Assembly: GCA_017462565.1 (NCBI GenBank) | Contig: JAFTQW010000044.1 | Coordinates: 1 to 42,378 of the forward strand | DNA length: 42,378 nt | Origin: Ruminococcus sp. | GTDB taxonomy: Bacteria; Bacillota; Clostridia; Oscillospirales; Ruminococcaceae | Direction: 5' to 3' | Shown: one piece after another, positions 16,601 to 25,250 of the stretch | Layout of the letters: every line of letters begins with the position of its first letter | Numbering within the stretch: the first letter of the stretch is position 1 | The notes under the pieces: generated by a model | The model's input: the letters and a program-made list of their open reading frames with translations, nothing else | Told to the model about the DNA's origin: nothing | The model's database searches: none | Program-made: the position numbers and the translations under genes

Positions 16601-16964
16601 AAGCGATAAAACCGTTCTCAATGCAATGGAAAACGGTATCGGAGGAAAATATATTCCCGTAAAACTGCTGAAATCAGGGGAATTTGACAGGTATTCAACC
16701 TGTATATCAAGAGGAGGCATAAAAAAGCTCCGGGATTTTACATATTCAAAACTTATAGAAATGGCCGAATCTCTTTTAAGCGGCGATGCCGAAGCCGAAC
16801 CGCTTGTGAAAAAGAAAGAGAATCCCTGTGAATACTGCGGATATGTGAATATATGCGATAATTCCCGTCTGGAAAGATTTAAAACTCCTGATGCGGAAAG
16901 CGTTGCCGAGGCGGAAGAAATTCTCAGCCGAAAAATTGATGTTTCTGAAGAAGAGGAGGAATAA
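13626..16964 (+). CDS. addB: ATP-dependent helicase/nuclease subunit B
   Basis: AddB is the second subunit of AddAB, the Gram-positive counterpart of RecBCD. It processes double-strand breaks and degrades linear DNA until a Chi site. The 1112-residue protein starts MVEFIIGQAGSGKTTLMFER with an intact Walker A. The middle is the inactivated helicase fold. The C-terminal third holds the RecB-type nuclease with GGIVDRVDI and IVDYKSSQK (about residues 890-920). The four iron-sulfur Cys are visible: one in CHFKYFCEK (about 758), and C-x2-C-x5-C in PCEYCGYVNIC (about 1067-1075). The ATG at 13617 is an alternative, but 13626 has GGATGTGG upstream and matches the usual N-terminus. addA follows after 2 nt. 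Confidence 0.93.
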   Translation: MVEFIIGQAGSGKTTLMFERIKNNTDKSCIIVPEQFSYEFDKTLYFYLGAEKFNEQTSLSFTGLSRELFQLFGEPDRKGEYANEYARMIMIYQAINSVRNQPESLNFFRRQSLQSGFAEEVLDIINDMKRSGIEPQQLLNKAVMMDKRLMDKTTDISMIYLEYEQLMKKYGFKNILDNIKEAAVIADKNNYFGGKSVFIDEFESFTGDQIKMLRVMISSAKNVTINLRTDDVDAGEFTLFETVNGTYRKIANICREYKKEYKITKCGRSYRFKHPDLEYLSGHIMRNFRYSPQDAPKVENIRIFEAKDMYSEAEYVCASIKRLVHNDKSLKYRDFAVVSNDIANYSDVLKAAFSRYEIPYFLSIERAVTHTAVMVFFTSLLNILSAKKFRSEQIFRIMKSGLLDISLTDVSLLENYCYKWGVDGDIWREAFTAEDKELERIESIRSSFIEPIIVLKKRLNKKDVTAEKICRILYDYLVNCGAERNTGRLMSGLIKENLDFEASEVKRMWGCLIDILDSVAGTLKENIIPFNELAKIIKSMIGKINYSVPPQTLDSVIAASARTARLNSPKVVFAIGSTDGDFPNQISMHGLFSESDKMILAKNGIEISRPLADLIASERLVVYKTLSSASDKLYITYPLSDLSGQAKYPAPAVDQIMKMFGDKKMLITQDDIPPHYYAVTIHSAYYHYMQNRGLNNSEIASIKEVLLQNQEYSRRIVQVLSRYGYKQNYKIDEDIMKKLKSFTPLKLSATALNEYNLCHFKYFCEKCLKLQTCEKVELDARASGEFAHLCFSEILASRTKEKFIGLSYNELQNEISSCAEKYRKEKMAGDFGKKPKFELIYNKTAERLTNVFLHTQQSLMCSSFTPHAFELDMRDKNAVVLDFGKKYKLTFGGIVDRVDICEVDGKNYICIVDYKSSQKKITPISLGSGIDLQMLLYLFAVTDKGGVYENYEPAGVLYSPIQISAVESDDYKINSLNSSVLNSELKTSGLVISDKTVLNAMENGIGGKYIPVKLLKSGEFDRYSTCISRGGIKKLRDFTYSKLIEMAESLLSGDAEAEPLVKKKENPCEYCGYVNICDNSRLERFKTPDAESVAEAEEILSRKIDVSEEEEE

Positions 16965-16966
16965 AT

Positions 16967-19900
16967 ATGGCATGGACTCAGCAGCAGGAAAACGCTATAA
17001 ACGCAAGAGGTTCGTCCGTGATAGTATCTGCCGCTGCCGGAAGCGGAAAAACATCTGTTTTGACAGAACGTCTTGCGAAGCTGATTGCCGATCCGGAATC
17101 GGGAGTAAGAGCAGACAGAATGGTTGTTGTTACGTTTACTAACGACGCTGCATCGGAGATGAAAAAACGTCTTGATATGAATTTAAGAGCGATGATAAAT
17201 GAAGATCCTTTCAACAGACATCTTTTGAAGCAGCAGACTCTTCTTCAAAATGCGAAAATCTCGACCATAAATTCGTTTTGCTTTGAACTGATAAGAGATA
17301 ATATTACCGATCAGGGGATAACTTCCGGATTTGCAATTCTTGATGAATCTGAATCCAAGATACTGAAATCACAGGCTATGGAGGAGCTTTTCGATTATTA
17401 CAGTGAGAATGATTATGAAAAAATATCCTTTTTATACGATCGTTTCTGTATTAAAAACGAAAAGTCGCTTATTGAGGTTATACAGCTTGCAGACAATTTT
17501 CTTGCTTCAGTCGCTCTAAGAGAAAAATGGTTTGAAAAGGCTGAAAGCGAATATAATAAAAAATTAAGCGATTCCGTTTATTTTGATTTTCTTATGGGAT
17601 ATGTTGCGAAAAAGCTTGAAAAAGCCCTTTGTCTTGCGGATGAATGTCTCGGTATGATAAAAGATATATTCCCGGATATAGAAGGTTATCCTCAGGCGAA
17701 AAAGTCTTTTGCAGTTGCCGAGAACGATTGTGACAAAATTTCAGATCTGTTCGGAATTATTAAAAGCGGACGTTTTCCGTCAGAGGGTGAGTGCGCAGCG
17801 CTTCTTGGATTTTCCGATTTACCGAGAGTAACGGCGAAAACTCCATGCAATGCAAAGCTTCGTGAAGTTTATAAGGCAAAAAGAAATAAAATGAAGAAAA
17901 CGACTTGCGAATCGATATCGATACTAAAAAATGTTGAGGAGGATTTTGAAGAATCCAGAGAAGTAACAGCCGTTCTTATAGAGATTCTGAAAAAATATCA
18001 GGAAATTATCTGGAGCAGAAAATGTGAGAAAAACGCTATAAGCTTTGATGACGGCGAGCGCCTTGCGCTGGAGATTCTTGCTGAAACAGATGAAAGCGGA
18101 AAAATTATTCAATCTGAAACGGCGGTAAGGACTGCTGAATATTACGATATTATCATGATCGACGAATATCAGGATTCCAATAATAAACAGGATCTGATTT
18201 TCAAGCTTATTTCAAAAAATTATAAGCATGGTCCGGAAGGGGAGCCGATGTATGGCGATAATGCTTTTCTTGTAGGAGATGTAAAGCAGTCGATTTATCG
18301 TTTCCGGCTTGCAAATCCGAAAAATTTTATAGCAACGCTAAAAAGCTCCGAACCGTACAGTAAAGAAAGCTCCTGTCCGAATAAAGCGATTTTTCTTAAC
18401 AGAAACTTCCGAAGCTCGAAAATGGTAATCGATTCCGTAAATTTTATATTTAGTCAGATAATGACCGAGCAGTGCGGTGATATTGATTATAACGAAAATG
18501 AAATGCTCTACTTTGGAGCGAAGGATTATGAACCATACAACAATGAATGCCGCACTCATATTACTTTTATAAATACTGATTCGGATGAAGTTTCTGATGA
18601 TGATTCATCTGAAAATGAAAAGAAAACTTCAACGCAGAATATTTTTCAGAAGAAAAATCCGGAAGCCGTTTATACTGCCGGAAAAATTGCTGAAATGATA
18701 AAAAGCGGAGCGCCTGTTATAACTGTCGGAGGAAAAAAACGTCCCTGTCGGCCGTCTGATTTCTGTATTCTTGTCAGAGCGAACGATTATATAAACATTT
18801 ATGCCGAAGAGCTTAACAAGAGGGGGATTCCTGCGAAAGGAAGCGGAGAAAAGGGATATCTCAAATCACGTGAAATTGCGCTTTTGATAGATATGCTCAG
18901 AATAATAAACAATCCTTTGCTTGATATTTCTATGATGGCAGTTATGACCTCGCCGATGTATATGTTCAGCATTCAGGAAATGGCTTTCATAAAATCGCTG
19001 GATAATTCAAGACCGATATATTCTGTTCTTCTTGAAATTTCACATGGTGAATACAGTGAACTATGCGATATGTTTTTCATGGAACGATGTAGGGATTTCC
19101 TCAGTGCTGTGGATTCATTCCGTCTTGATTCCGTTACGATGACCATAGGAGAACTTATCAGTGCAATATACGATACAACGGACTTTATTTCAGTTATGCA
19201 GCTTTACAGTGACGGCGAGAAAAAAAGAGCAAATCTGCGTTTGCTTATACAATATGCTCAGAATTATGAAAATTCGGCTGCTGCCGAAGGTCTCGGCGGT
19301 CTTGGAGGATTTTTAAGGCATATTGACCGTGTAATGGAAAACGGTGATTTTTCTCAGGGAAAGACTTCGGCGGCATCGGGCGATTATGTTTCAATACAAA
19401 CTCATCATGGTTCAAAGGGATTGGAATATCCATTTGTGTTTCTTGCTGAAACTTCCCATGAGTTTATGTACGATTCAAAAACCGTAATGTGTTCGGATGA
19501 CGGAAGGATAGGCTATAGATTATACGATCCCAAGCTTTTGAGAAAATATAAAACCTTTCAGCAGATTATGCTCAGCGAAGAGGAAAAGAATAATACCAAA
19601 AGCGAAGAAATGCGGCTTATGTATGTCGCTATGACAAGAGCTAAGCAGAAACTTTTTATAAATCTTAAATATGGAGAAAAAAACCGAAAATCAATAAGAT
19701 CTAATCTGGAACAATGTATTTTATGTCATGGAGATATAAGCGATGCGGTTAAAGAAGCGGAATGCTTTGCGGACTGGATATGGCTTTCATTGATAAAAGC
19801 CGACGGCTTTGCTGAAGCTGCCGAGCGTCTTGAAATTTGCAGCCGTGAAGAAGCTTCTTCTGTTTCAGAGAATGCTGAACCGATTTTTGAGTTTGAATTT

Positions 19901-20653
19901 GATGAAGTCAAAGATGCCTGTATTGAGGAAAGTGAACTGATTGAGGCGGACGCTGAATCTGATCCGGAAATATGCATGGATATAAATGAAATGATTCATT
20001 CGGATTATGATTCTTCTCTTTCAGAGCTGCCTGCCAAGCTTAGTGTTACACAGATTACTAAAAAATTTGAAAAGGAAGAGGAATTTGATTTCAGACTGAA
20101 ACGTCCGAAATTTCTTACATCCGCTTCACGTCTTACCGGAGCAGAGCGTGGTACGGCTATACATACCTTTTTTCAGTACTGCGATTTTGAAAATGCAAAA
20201 AAAGCTCCTGAATCAGAGATCGTTCGTATGACGGAAATGGGTTATATAAATCAGGCTCAGGCAGATTCTATTAATATAGAGAACGTTGCAGCGTTTTTTG
20301 AAAGCGAATTATATTCAAGGATGATATCTGCCAAAAATGCCTGTCGTGAAAAAAAGTTTATGGTTGCTGTAGCTCAGCTCGAAATTGAAAATGAGCTTAT
20401 GGAACGTTTAAAGAAGTCGGACGGAATGATAAAAGGAATTGTTGATCTTATGTTTGAAGAGAATGACGGAATCGTTATTGTCGATTATAAATCAGATCAC
20501 GGTGTTTCTGCGGAAAAGCTTGCAGAAAGATACAACGTTCAGCTAAAACTTTATAAATCCGCTATTGAGCTTACTGCTAAAAAAAGAGTTAAAGAAGCAT
20601 TTCTTTATTCGTTTGAACTGAGAAAAGCTATACCGATCAAATTGACGCAATAA
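16967..20653 (+). CDS. addA: ATP-dependent helicase/nuclease subunit A
   Basis: AddA is the UvrD/Rep-type helicase with a C-terminal nuclease that partners AddB in recombinational repair. The 1228-residue protein begins MAWTQQQENAINARGSSVIV, with Walker A AAAGSGKTS at about residues 22-30 and VVVTFTNDAASEMKKR as motif Ia. IIMIDEYQDSNNKQ near 393-407 is the Walker B/DExx motif; then VGDVKQSIYRFR, HGSKGLEYPFVF and LMYVAMTRAKQKL. The nuclease has GIVDLMF and VIVDYKSDHG near residues 1160-1180. All expected motifs are present. It is translated from GAGGAGGAATAA upstream of ATG 16967, directly behind addB. The stop codon abuts the left inverted repeat of the element at 20654, with no spacer. Confidence 0.95.
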   Translation: MAWTQQQENAINARGSSVIVSAAAGSGKTSVLTERLAKLIADPESGVRADRMVVVTFTNDAASEMKKRLDMNLRAMINEDPFNRHLLKQQTLLQNAKISTINSFCFELIRDNITDQGITSGFAILDESESKILKSQAMEELFDYYSENDYEKISFLYDRFCIKNEKSLIEVIQLADNFLASVALREKWFEKAESEYNKKLSDSVYFDFLMGYVAKKLEKALCLADECLGMIKDIFPDIEGYPQAKKSFAVAENDCDKISDLFGIIKSGRFPSEGECAALLGFSDLPRVTAKTPCNAKLREVYKAKRNKMKKTTCESISILKNVEEDFEESREVTAVLIEILKKYQEIIWSRKCEKNAISFDDGERLALEILAETDESGKIIQSETAVRTAEYYDIIMIDEYQDSNNKQDLIFKLISKNYKHGPEGEPMYGDNAFLVGDVKQSIYRFRLANPKNFIATLKSSEPYSKESSCPNKAIFLNRNFRSSKMVIDSVNFIFSQIMTEQCGDIDYNENEMLYFGAKDYEPYNNECRTHITFINTDSDEVSDDDSSENEKKTSTQNIFQKKNPEAVYTAGKIAEMIKSGAPVITVGGKKRPCRPSDFCILVRANDYINIYAEELNKRGIPAKGSGEKGYLKSREIALLIDMLRIINNPLLDISMMAVMTSPMYMFSIQEMAFIKSLDNSRPIYSVLLEISHGEYSELCDMFFMERCRDFLSAVDSFRLDSVTMTIGELISAIYDTTDFISVMQLYSDGEKKRANLRLLIQYAQNYENSAAAEGLGGLGGFLRHIDRVMENGDFSQGKTSAASGDYVSIQTHHGSKGLEYPFVFLAETSHEFMYDSKTVMCSDDGRIGYRLYDPKLLRKYKTFQQIMLSEEEKNNTKSEEMRLMYVAMTRAKQKLFINLKYGEKNRKSIRSNLEQCILCHGDISDAVKEAECFADWIWLSLIKADGFAEAAERLEICSREEASSVSENAEPIFEFEFDEVKDACIEESELIEADAESDPEICMDINEMIHSDYDSSLSELPAKLSVTQITKKFEKEEEFDFRLKRPKFLTSASRLTGAERGTAIHTFFQYCDFENAKKAPESEIVRMTEMGYINQAQADSINIENVAAFFESELYSRMISAKNACREKKFMVAVAQLEIENELMERLKKSDGMIKGIVDLMFEENDGIVIVDYKSDHGVSAEKLAERYNVQLKLYKSAIELTAKKRVKEAFLYSFELRKAIPIKLTQ

Positions 20654-20875
20654 AGCCTGTGTTCATAGGATAAACCGTACATCTTTTTGGTAAATTTTGC
20701 TGATGACTGCGTTGAAAAAGTTCATCATACGACAGTATGCTTTCACTTTTTCGGGCCTCGATTGTCATCTCGGTCGGTGTTTCTGTTTCGCAGGGGTGTC
20801 CACAGGACACCCGCACCCTTGTTCTCAGCAAAATTATGCTCAAAAATTTGCACATCTTCCCTATGAACACAGGCT
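20654..20875. repeat. MITE-like element with 16-bp perfect terminal inverted repeats
   Basis: AGCCTGTGTTCATAGG (20654-20669) is exactly inverted at 20860-20875. Inside, AAATTTTGCTGA near the left mirrors TCAGCAAAATT near the right. The centre has GGTGTCC/GGACACC pairing and a CATACGACAGTATG palindrome. There is no meaningful coding capacity, although the palindromes open several short frames. It lies between convergent addA and the HtrA gene, in the 20654-20977 gap. No clear target-site duplication was found. Confidence 0.7.
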
Positions 20876-20884
20876 CCAATGCAA

Positions 20885-20921
20885 AAAAGGTCTGCTGCAC
20901 AGAAAATACAGCAGACCTTTT
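20885..20921. terminator. Bidirectional terminator between addA and the HtrA gene
   Basis: AAAAGGTCTGCTG (20885-20897) pairs perfectly with CAGCAGACCTTTT (20909-20921), 11-nt loop. A and T tracts on the two sides allow use from both convergent genes. Confidence 0.8.
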
Positions 20922-20977
20922 CATATCTGTTTATAGGTTAAAAAACAGATATGTTAAAAGGAGAATAGAAGATTTTT

Positions 20978-22405
20978 TTAATTATCATTGTCTTTATCCT
21001 TATCGGATACATTAGTTTTTTCGGCATTAGCCTCTTCAAGGGTCAAAGTGATCTTAACATCCATATCATTTCGATTGACCGTAAGAGTTATTGTATCTCC
21101 GGCTTTATACTGGCTTTTTATCTTATTAAGCTCATCTGCCGTTGTAACAGGTTCACCTTCAATATCAATAATAACATCGCCCTTTCTAAGTCCTGCCTCT
21201 TCGGCAGCGCTTCCGGGTTCAACAGTTACCACGTAAACGCCCATAGGAATATTCAGATAACTTGAATAGGCTTCTGTGATATCACGGGTAGTAATTCCCA
21301 TTTGCGGTCTGCCCTTAACGTAATTATAGTTGATGAGATCGTCTATAATGGCTTTAGCTTCAGTTATGGGGATGGCGAATCCAAGACCTTCAACGCTTGC
21401 GTTCCCGCTGGAATAATTAGATGAAATTTTAGCGGAATTTATTCCTATTACCTGACCGCAGCTGTTGAGAAGCGGTCCGCCGGAGTTACCGGAATTTATA
21501 GGAGCGTCAGTCTGGATAAGAGTCATGCTTTTTTCGTTTATATCAATTTTTCTGTTCAGTGCAGAAACAATACCATGTGTTACAGAACCGAAAAGATCAA
21601 GTCCAAGCGGATTTCCGACTGCAATAACAAGTTCGCCTACTCTGAGATCATCACTGTTTCCAAGAACGGCAGGTTTAAGACCTGTTTCGTCAACTTTCAG
21701 AACGGCAATATCTGTTTCTGTATCATAAGCAATTATTTTTGCATCATGCTGAGTTTCATCACTGAACATGATCGAAACGCTTACGGCTTCACCGGCATTA
21801 TACTCACTTTCATCATAGATTACATGGGCGTTCGTGACGATATAACCGTCATCAGAAATAATAAAACCGGTTCCCGTTCCGAGCATTTGTCTTTCCTGAG
21901 GACCGGAATCCCATCCGAAAAATCCATAAGACTGAGTAAACTCAAAATTGGAGGAAACTCCGACGACCGACGGCATAATATCGTCAACAATATCCGGAAG
22001 AGCCTTAGCGTCTGTTCTTGCAGCAAGCTTGATTATGCTTGGATAATCATCGTCGTCGTTTGTTTCATTGTTTGAAATTGAAATATCAGAATAATCGGAA
22101 TCGCTGTCTTTATCGGCATTAAATTCGTCAAGTTCCGACTTATCCTTGTTGTCCTTATAAATTTTATATCCCTGAACCGAGCCTACACCGACTATGGCAA
22201 GACAAAGAACGAAAGCGACTGCTTTAAGAAGCGGATGTTTTTTGGCTTTTTTGGTTTTTATTGAATCATTTGCTGTGTAAGCATATGAGTTTGAATCGGA
22301 AACAGGAGGAATATTTCTGTTTTCATTCTGATCTGAGGATTCTGTATAATGGTTCTCATAATATTGAGAATCAGAAGAGTTAAAATCATTAAGATTATCA
22401 GACAT
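20978..22405 (-). CDS. HtrA/DegP-like membrane-anchored serine protease
   Basis: This is a trypsin-fold quality-control protease acting outside the membrane on misfolded proteins. The 475-residue protein has a 58-residue cytoplasmic head rich in Ser, Asn and Asp, a single transmembrane helix (about 59-81, LLKAVAFVLCLAIVGVGSVQ), and an acidic linker to 120. In the protease domain the triad is visible as His194 (IVTNAHVIYDE), Asp232 (YDTETDIAVLKVD) and Ser308 (INSGNSGGPLLN). One PDZ domain follows (about 365-460, with VEPGSAAEEAGLRKGDVIID), then a charged tail. The size and one-PDZ layout match Firmicutes HtrA/YyxA. The ribosome binding site GAAAGGACG precedes ATG 22405. It is monocistronic, ending in the shared terminator at 20885-20921. 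Confidence 0.93.
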   Translation of the reverse strand: MSDNLNDFNSSDSQYYENHYTESSDQNENRNIPPVSDSNSYAYTANDSIKTKKAKKHPLLKAVAFVLCLAIVGVGSVQGYKIYKDNKDKSELDEFNADKDSDSDYSDISISNNETNDDDDYPSIIKLAARTDAKALPDIVDDIMPSVVGVSSNFEFTQSYGFFGWDSGPQERQMLGTGTGFIISDDGYIVTNAHVIYDESEYNAGEAVSVSIMFSDETQHDAKIIAYDTETDIAVLKVDETGLKPAVLGNSDDLRVGELVIAVGNPLGLDLFGSVTHGIVSALNRKIDINEKSMTLIQTDAPINSGNSGGPLLNSCGQVIGINSAKISSNYSSGNASVEGLGFAIPITEAKAIIDDLINYNYVKGRPQMGITTRDITEAYSSYLNIPMGVYVVTVEPGSAAEEAGLRKGDVIIDIEGEPVTTADELNKIKSQYKAGDTITLTVNRNDMDVKITLTLEEANAEKTNVSDKDKDNDN

Positions 22406-22503
22406 AGAAATCGTCCTTTCAATTTATTTCATACTTATTATTATAAGCCTTTTTGTGATAAAATTATGATAACATACAGAAAAAATACTGATTAATTTTT
22501 TAT

Positions 22504-22661
22504 AACCTGTCCACATAGAAATAATATGCGGATTTTCAAGAAAATTTTTCCGGGTGTAATATGAAAAAACGAAGATATACTGTCGTATGGCGAGTTTTTC
22601 CAACGCAGGAATCGGAAAAATTTGCCGAAAATAAGTGTGAAATCTTCTGCGTTGACAGGTT
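22504..22661. repeat. Shorter, diverged relative of the 20654-20875 element
   Basis: AACCTGTC (22504-22511) is inverted as GACAGGTT (22654-22661). The interior ATACTGTCGTATG, GTTTTTCCAACGCAG and AAAATTTGCC resembles the complement of 20700-20755 (ATACTGTCGTATG, CTTTTTCAACGCAG, AAAATTTACC). It lies in the 22406-22711 gap behind the HtrA start and has no gene. Confidence 0.55.
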
Positions 22662-22671
22662 CTTAGTCTGA

Positions 22672-22698
22672 AAAAGCTCCCGAATTTCGGGAGCTTTT
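22672..22698 (-). terminator. Intrinsic terminator of the thioesterase operon
   Basis: AAAAGCTCCCGAA (22672-22684) and TTCGGGAGCTTTT (22686-22698) form a perfect 13-bp palindrome just downstream of the minus-strand stop at 22712. Confidence 0.75.
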
Positions 22699-22711
22699 AT
22701 GTGAATAATAT

Positions 22712-23110
22712 TTATATATTATTTAATTTGGATTTAGTTTTCGCTGTGAATTTTTCTCCATAAACGAGAAAACGTTTATGAGTTCCCTTGCCGATAAGTC
22801 CTGCTTCATCGTAAGCTGCGACTTCAAAGGTGAATTCTCTTCCGTTGATTGAGGTGAGAACCGCTTCGGAATAAACTTTCATTCCTTCCGGGGTAGCAGA
22901 AACGTGCTGTATATTAAGTTCTGTTCCGACCGTTGTTTCGTCATTTTCCATATAGTCGGCAAGACAATTGCAGGCGGCTTTTTCCATCAGCATAGCCATA
23001 ACCGGAGTTGCAAACACCTCCAGGCTTCCGCTTCCTGCGTTAACGGCAAGATCGTTGGAAGAAACAGCAAGTTCAGCAATTCCTTTTGTGCCGATTTCGG
23101 GATTTTTCAT
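22712..23110 (-). CDS. FlK-like hot-dog thioesterase
   Basis: The 132-residue protein has the single hot-dog fold of the fluoroacetyl-CoA thioesterase-like (FlK) group. It shows SLEVFATPVMAMLMEKAACN, then TVGTELNIQHVSATPEGMKV, then VAAYDEAGLIGKGTHKRFLV. Such proteins hydrolyse small acyl-CoA esters; the natural substrate in Clostridia is unknown. The Thr/Ser, Glu and His residues expected for catalysis occur at FATP, LMEKAA and IQHVSAT, but the assignment is by analogy. It is the second gene of a two-gene unit, starting 2 nt after the LtaS-family stop, with GGAGAATAATT as ribosome binding site. Nothing links the two functions beyond co-transcription. Confidence 0.8.
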   Translation of the reverse strand: MKNPEIGTKGIAELAVSSNDLAVNAGSGSLEVFATPVMAMLMEKAACNCLADYMENDETTVGTELNIQHVSATPEGMKVYSEAVLTSINGREFTFEVAAYDEAGLIGKGTHKRFLVYGEKFTAKTKSKLNNI

Positions 23111-23112
23111 AA

Positions 23113-25056
23113 TTATTCTCCTTCATTATTCTCTGTAATCGGAGATTCGGAATATAGATCACCGACTACCCTGTCGTATGTTAAGACATCAAGTTCTTCA
23201 TTATTGGGTATTTCGCTGTTATACGCTGTAGAGTAAACAGGAATCTCCTTCATAAACTGCATCATTTTTTCGATGAACGAATCATGCGGAGCGTCGATTA
23301 TATCAAGAATGACATAAGGCGTATAGAAGAACGAGATCTTTTCATCGGGAACATCAGAAAAATCAGCATCATAATTGCTCCAGAGGAAATATTTCTGCTC
23401 ATAAAGAATACTGCAATTTTCACTGTTAATACCAAGTTCATTATAGACGCTTGTTTCGCCTCTGAGAGACGGGAAATGATCTCCTACGAAGAATACTAAA
23501 GTTGGTTCGTCAATAGTTTTAAGCGACTCAAGAAAAGCATTAAGACCTTCGTTTGAATGCTGAATCCACTGGAGATAGTTGCCGAACTCGTCATCGGGGT
23601 CTTCGCCGAGATTATAGGGTTGGTGGTTCTGCATCGTTGTTGTATGGATGTACATCGGCTTGTCAGTTTCGTTTAACAGCTTTATAATCTGATTGAAGAT
23701 AGTTTTATCATCAACATAAGTGCCGTACCGTTCTATTGGAACGGTGAAATCAGAGTTCTCAGCAGTATCTGTTTCCGGTTTAAGACTATCGTGGAAGATG
23801 AGCTGTTTAAAGCCTAATCTCGGATACTTGCTTTTTCGTCCATAGAATGTTGACTGGAAAGGATGAATATAGGCTGTTTCGTATCCCCATGTATCATAGT
23901 ACTGAGCCATAGCGGGAAGTTCACGCTCTGCAAGCTCTCTCTGCGGCATATTAGGATCATTGATTCCTTTTACAGGAAGCCCGAACATAAGCTCAAATTC
24001 CGAACGGACTGTCCAGCTTGCATATGTAGGAGTTATAACGGTACCGCTTTTGCCCTCTTCACAGGCCTTATCAAAATATTTGTAAACCTCGTCGTCAATA
24101 TCAAGTTGGTCGAATACACGGAAATCTGCGAACGATTCGCTCATAATCACGATAACGTTTGGCTTTTGTCCGTTATTGAAATTTCCGCCTCCGACGACAT
24201 TTATATCAAGGATATCGTCAACATGAATATCATCATATTCATCCGGTTCGACAATACGGTTCGCATAGCTTTCAGATGCTGTCTGAACAAGGAAAGTGAA
24301 GAAGCCGTTATTGTTGAATTTTTCTTTAAGGAGTATATCGTTGTTAGCGGCTGTTGTGTCTATGTGAAAGAAAGAGTATACGGGATTGTAAAAATCCGGG
24401 AGCATTACAAATCCTGGAACAAGAAGAAGACAAAAAACAGTCGTAACGATTCTTGGAACGGCTTTCATCTTGCTTTTAGGATTGAAATAAAACACTACAA
24501 CGAGAAAAGCAATAGCGATTATGTAAGAAATAACAAGTAATGGAGTAATTTTTATGTATGCGAATGATTGAAGACTTTTTACGCTTCTGAATAATTTCAT
24601 ATCGGAAAGAATAAGGTGATTTCCGTTTGTATTGAATTTGAACAGTTCCGTAGTACTAAGGGCAATATATAGAATGCTGTGTGCCAGCATAGCCAGCCAG
24701 CCATGCTTGAAAACAGCAAGCATAAGAGCGAAAACAATATAAGTTATAATAAGGGCAAATATCATTGCTCCCGGACTGTGAACCCAGAGACCGAAGAACT
24801 TTGAAAGTCCTTTTCCCTCGATACTTGCTGCTAACGTCAGAATAAAAACAGGGAAAATAATCATAAGGAAAGTATTCAGCTTACCATATTTTTCGGTATT
24901 TTCTCTGCGTTTATCATTGAATTTTTTCCATTTTGCAAAACGTACTTTTTTCGGAGCGTCTGATGAATCCTCCGATTTTTTGATGTTATTTGAAACATCG
25001 TCCATTTTTTCAGCTGTAAAAACAGCATTATTTTTTTTGATTGACTTTTCAGCCAT
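23113..25056 (-). CDS. LtaS-family phosphoglycerol transferase (sulfatase fold)
   Basis: This membrane enzyme probably transfers glycerol-phosphate units onto a lipid or glycan acceptor, as lipoteichoic acid synthase does. The 647-residue protein has a charged cytoplasmic N-terminus (about 1-58), about five transmembrane helices (about 60-220), and an extracellular sulfatase-type domain. The domain has NVIVIMSESFADFRV (metal ligand Glu), TPTYASWTVRSEFELMFGLP with the Thr expected to carry the glycerol-phosphate intermediate, ETAYIHPFQSTFYGR, YIHTTTMQNHQPY and LVFFVGDHFPSLRGE with the metal-binding Asp-His. All motifs are intact. It is the first gene of an operon with the thioesterase and has a clear promoter (25128-25156). 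Polymer type and acceptor are not decided by sequence. Confidence 0.88.
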   Translation of the reverse strand: MAEKSIKKNNAVFTAEKMDDVSNNIKKSEDSSDAPKKVRFAKWKKFNDKRRENTEKYGKLNTFLMIIFPVFILTLAASIEGKGLSKFFGLWVHSPGAMIFALIITYIVFALMLAVFKHGWLAMLAHSILYIALSTTELFKFNTNGNHLILSDMKLFRSVKSLQSFAYIKITPLLVISYIIAIAFLVVVFYFNPKSKMKAVPRIVTTVFCLLLVPGFVMLPDFYNPVYSFFHIDTTAANNDILLKEKFNNNGFFTFLVQTASESYANRIVEPDEYDDIHVDDILDINVVGGGNFNNGQKPNVIVIMSESFADFRVFDQLDIDDEVYKYFDKACEEGKSGTVITPTYASWTVRSEFELMFGLPVKGINDPNMPQRELAERELPAMAQYYDTWGYETAYIHPFQSTFYGRKSKYPRLGFKQLIFHDSLKPETDTAENSDFTVPIERYGTYVDDKTIFNQIIKLLNETDKPMYIHTTTMQNHQPYNLGEDPDDEFGNYLQWIQHSNEGLNAFLESLKTIDEPTLVFFVGDHFPSLRGETSVYNELGINSENCSILYEQKYFLWSNYDADFSDVPDEKISFFYTPYVILDIIDAPHDSFIEKMMQFMKEIPVYSTAYNSEIPNNEELDVLTYDRVVGDLYSESPITENNEGE

Positions 25057-25127
25057 TTATTATCATCCCTCTATTAAAATATAATTTTAAAATTGCAAGT
25101 AGTTATATCTTTTCTCCTACAATGACT

Positions 25128-25156
25128 AATATATCATATTTTGAAATAAAGTTCAA
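25128..25156 (-). promoter_or_regulatory. Sigma-70-type promoter for the LtaS-family operon
   Basis: On the minus strand TTGAAC (25156-25151), 17 nt, TATATT (25133-25128), about 70 nt before the start at 25056. Confidence 0.65.
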
Positions 25157-25250
25157 GCCATCTAAAAAAAAATCATTAATTTGTCACTATTTTTCGGCGT
25201 TTAGGTAATGTTGCACGTCAGAATGCTGTTTAATTTGTGCATTTTAACGA

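Noticed and set aside
20697-21015. Short open frames on both strands inside and beside the 20654 element
   Set aside because: They lie in palindromic sequence, have no ribosome binding site and no family pattern, and overlap the terminator and the HtrA 3' end.
23863-24540. Long plus-strand frame of 225 codons
   Set aside because: It is antisense to the LtaS-family gene, which shows all conserved motifs; no start signal is visible.
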